Assembly (NCBI GenBank): GCA_963831235.1
Contig: CAWHPS010000043.1
Span: 175,982 to 239,981 of the forward strand
Reading direction: 5' to 3'
Source: CAWHPS01 sp963831235
GTDB lineage: Bacteria; Fibrobacterota; OXYB2-FULL-49-7; JAEUSG01
DNA length: 64,000 bases
Each line of letters begins with the position of its first letter. Position 1 is the stretch's first letter. The position numbers were made by a program, and so were the translations under genes. The notes beneath the pieces are model-generated. The model did not search any database. It saw only the letters and a list, made by a program, of their open reading frames with translations, and was not told the origin of the DNA. Of the stretch, positions 62,682-64,000 are shown piece after piece.

Positions 62682-63971
62682 CTAATGAGTGACAGGCGCA
62701 CCCTGTGGATATTCCATTCCGAGGATATCCTTATTAAGCACAACAATCTCAACCCTGCGGTTGACCCTTCTGCCATGTACTGTCCTGTTATCTGCCTTGG
62801 ACATCACATCACCATATCCGCGTGCAGTTAGCCTGCTTGCAAGTTCCGGTGAGGCTTCCACAAGATAATTGCGTACAGCATCAGCTCGTGCCTGGGCAAG
62901 GGTTACGTTAAAAGCCCTTGAACCTGTGTTATCACTGTGTCCGGCCACTTCAAGCTGCAATTTGGGATATTTAACAAGCATTTTAGCTAAAAGGGCAAGA
63001 TACGGCTTCGCATTAATGTCAATATCACTTTTACCAACGTCGAAATAGATCGTATCCAAAGTCAGGAGACCGGTTGCCAGGAGTGCTTTTTCATCATCAC
63101 TTCTTTTGGCTTTTTCCTCTTCAAGTCTCTGAGTGGTTACAACAAGCGCAATTGAATCTTCATAAGCTTTTTGCGCAAGACTGTCTGCATGTTTCTTCAC
63201 AGCTGCCCGGTCCTTCATTAACATTGCATTTTCCATCTCAACCTGACCTGCCCGTTGCTTCCTTAAAGCCTCTGCCCTGCGTCTTTCCGCAAGCATGTCG
63301 AAAGAAAACGACACTGCGCCGAACAATCTGTATGGTTCGAGTGCGCGAGGCTGGCCGTTCGAGCGATTGGCTGAAAGTGAAATATCAATTCCCGCCGTAA
63401 TGTTCGTATTATACGAAGAATGGAATTGAATGGATGGGGTAAGCCAAAGTGGGTCGCTTCTGAAAGCCCAATTGTTCATCCTTGTCCTGGAATTAATTTC
63501 AGCACCCAAAGCAACCATTTGAAAAATGTCGCTCTGAAGCCCGGCTCCGAGAAGCAGTAGGGATGAATTGCTTCCGCTGATTGTTTTAACAGCACCTTCA
63601 TTCAGATGCAGCTTAAGAGATTGTGACTCGTTGCCAAGGCTTATCGATTGCAGAAGTTTAGCCATGATATCAGTGCCTGTGCGGGTCTCAAAATAATTGT
63701 AGCCATCAGCACGATTATTGTTAATCTGATTATTTGAAGTGCCACCGATAATGGACGCCTGTCCACCCAAATGCATTATCGCATTATCCGGAAATGGCAA
63801 TGTTCCCTGGATACCAGCCTTAACACTACCCCAACCACCGCTCTTGCTACTGCTGTAATTGCTTGAGCCATAAGCGGCCACTGAGGCAAAAAGGTCGACA
63901 TAAGGATTGGCACCATAAGAAGCAGCCCCGACTCCGTTAATGATATTGGCTTTTTGATTTGGAGATAGCAA
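62682..63971 (-). CDS. OmpA-family outer-membrane protein (5' end uncertain)
   Basis: The N-terminal ~210 residues look like an outer-membrane barrel ('NPYVDLFASVAAYGSSNYSS', 'VKAGIQGTLPFPDNAIMHLG', 'AVSFSFDMLAERRR'). Then comes a charged helical linker ('KKHADSLAQKAYEDSIALVV') and a C-terminal OmpA peptidoglycan-binding domain ('LDTIYFDVGKSDIDINAKPY', 'VAGHSDNTGSRAFNVTLAQA', 'GRRVNRRVEIVVLN'). It should tether the outer membrane to the cell wall. The only start in frame is a TTG at 63971, an in-frame stop lies at 63984-63986, and there is no signal peptide. The true start was therefore probably lost by a frameshift near 63980 or lies beyond the window in another frame. Confidence 0.85.
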   Translation of the reverse strand: MLSPNQKANIINGVGAASYGANPYVDLFASVAAYGSSNYSSSKSGGWGSVKAGIQGTLPFPDNAIMHLGGQASIIGGTSNNQINNNRADGYNYFETRTGTDIMAKLLQSISLGNESQSLKLHLNEGAVKTISGSNSSLLLLGAGLQSDIFQMVALGAEINSRTRMNNWAFRSDPLWLTPSIQFHSSYNTNITAGIDISLSANRSNGQPRALEPYRLFGAVSFSFDMLAERRRAEALRKQRAGQVEMENAMLMKDRAAVKKHADSLAQKAYEDSIALVVTTQRLEEEKAKRSDDEKALLATGLLTLDTIYFDVGKSDIDINAKPYLALLAKMLVKYPKLQLEVAGHSDNTGSRAFNVTLAQARADAVRNYLVEASPELASRLTARGYGDVMSKADNRTVHGRRVNRRVEIVVLNKDILGMEYPQGAPVTH

Positions 63972-64000
63972 TACGATAATGTCTTAGTAGGACATAACAC

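Overview
The window looks like a chromosomal segment of a Gram-negative, largely anaerobic or microaerophilic bacterium of the FCB type. Fibrobacterota or a related lineage is my best guess, by inference only. The evidence is several secreted proteins with C-terminal 'NPFNPS...GKIVREL...GIYxCEL' sorting domains (type IX secretion-like), a TonB/ExbB/ExbD system, OmpA-type and other outer-membrane barrels, a ferredoxin-linked 2-oxoacid oxidoreductase, superoxide reductase and rubrerythrin, and a bacterial sphingolipid gene set. I saw no tRNA, rRNA or CRISPR array.

Layout. 1-5920: secreted carbohydrate/peptide-degrading proteins (discoidin-domain protein, M14 carboxypeptidase, family 8 polysaccharide lyase) with gene fragments between them. 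6020-10974: periplasmic glutathione peroxidase, a complete IS1182-type element inserted in a hairpin, a PIN-domain toxin-like pair and an MFS exporter. 11140-19850: five-gene copper/silver efflux operon on the minus strand (YHS/metal-binding protein, P-type ATPase, TolC-like, CusB-like, CusA-like). 20139-21609: decayed genes. 21653-27999: minus-strand operon exbB-exbD-exbD-tonB-TonB-dependent receptor-lipoprotein. 28220-31744: remnants, a Fic protein and a group of small membrane/stress proteins. 31828-36633: CheB-CheR-PAS fusion and a PAS/GAF histidine kinase. 36874-42384: PAC2 protein, serine palmitoyltransferase, candidate ceramide synthase, candidate ceramide reductase and a PAP2 enzyme, together a probable sphingolipid pathway. 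42472-44402: small membrane and cysteine-rich proteins. 44522-48979: TRAP transporter with a fused permease and an outer-membrane barrel. 49192-53614: GH57 enzyme, frameshifted glycosyltransferase, superoxide reductase, pterin dehydratase, outer-membrane protein and rubrerythrin. 53841-61123: sensor kinase, single-domain response regulator, NtrC-type regulator and 2-oxoacid:ferredoxin oxidoreductase. 61313-63971: bacterioferritin, a tiny sorting-domain protein and an OmpA-family protein.

The most unusual signal is non-coding. A roughly 160-bp palindromic element occurs four times (36840, 37914, 49043, 61133). Each copy has 25-bp inverted ends and two internal hairpins whose six-base loops are complementary (AGAGAC and GTCTCT). 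The stems differ between copies by paired, compensatory changes, which argues that the folded form is selected. The copies sit at the 3' ends of genes, and one supplies the last ~45 codons of the PAP2 gene. A second family of pyrimidine/purine-rich double hairpins (11016, 37871, 47480) shares the architecture, and one copy of the first family is nested inside a member of the second.

Several genes carry single-base frameshifts (1793-3420, 20289-21609, 50381-51677). Without reads I cannot say whether these are real mutations or assembly errors.
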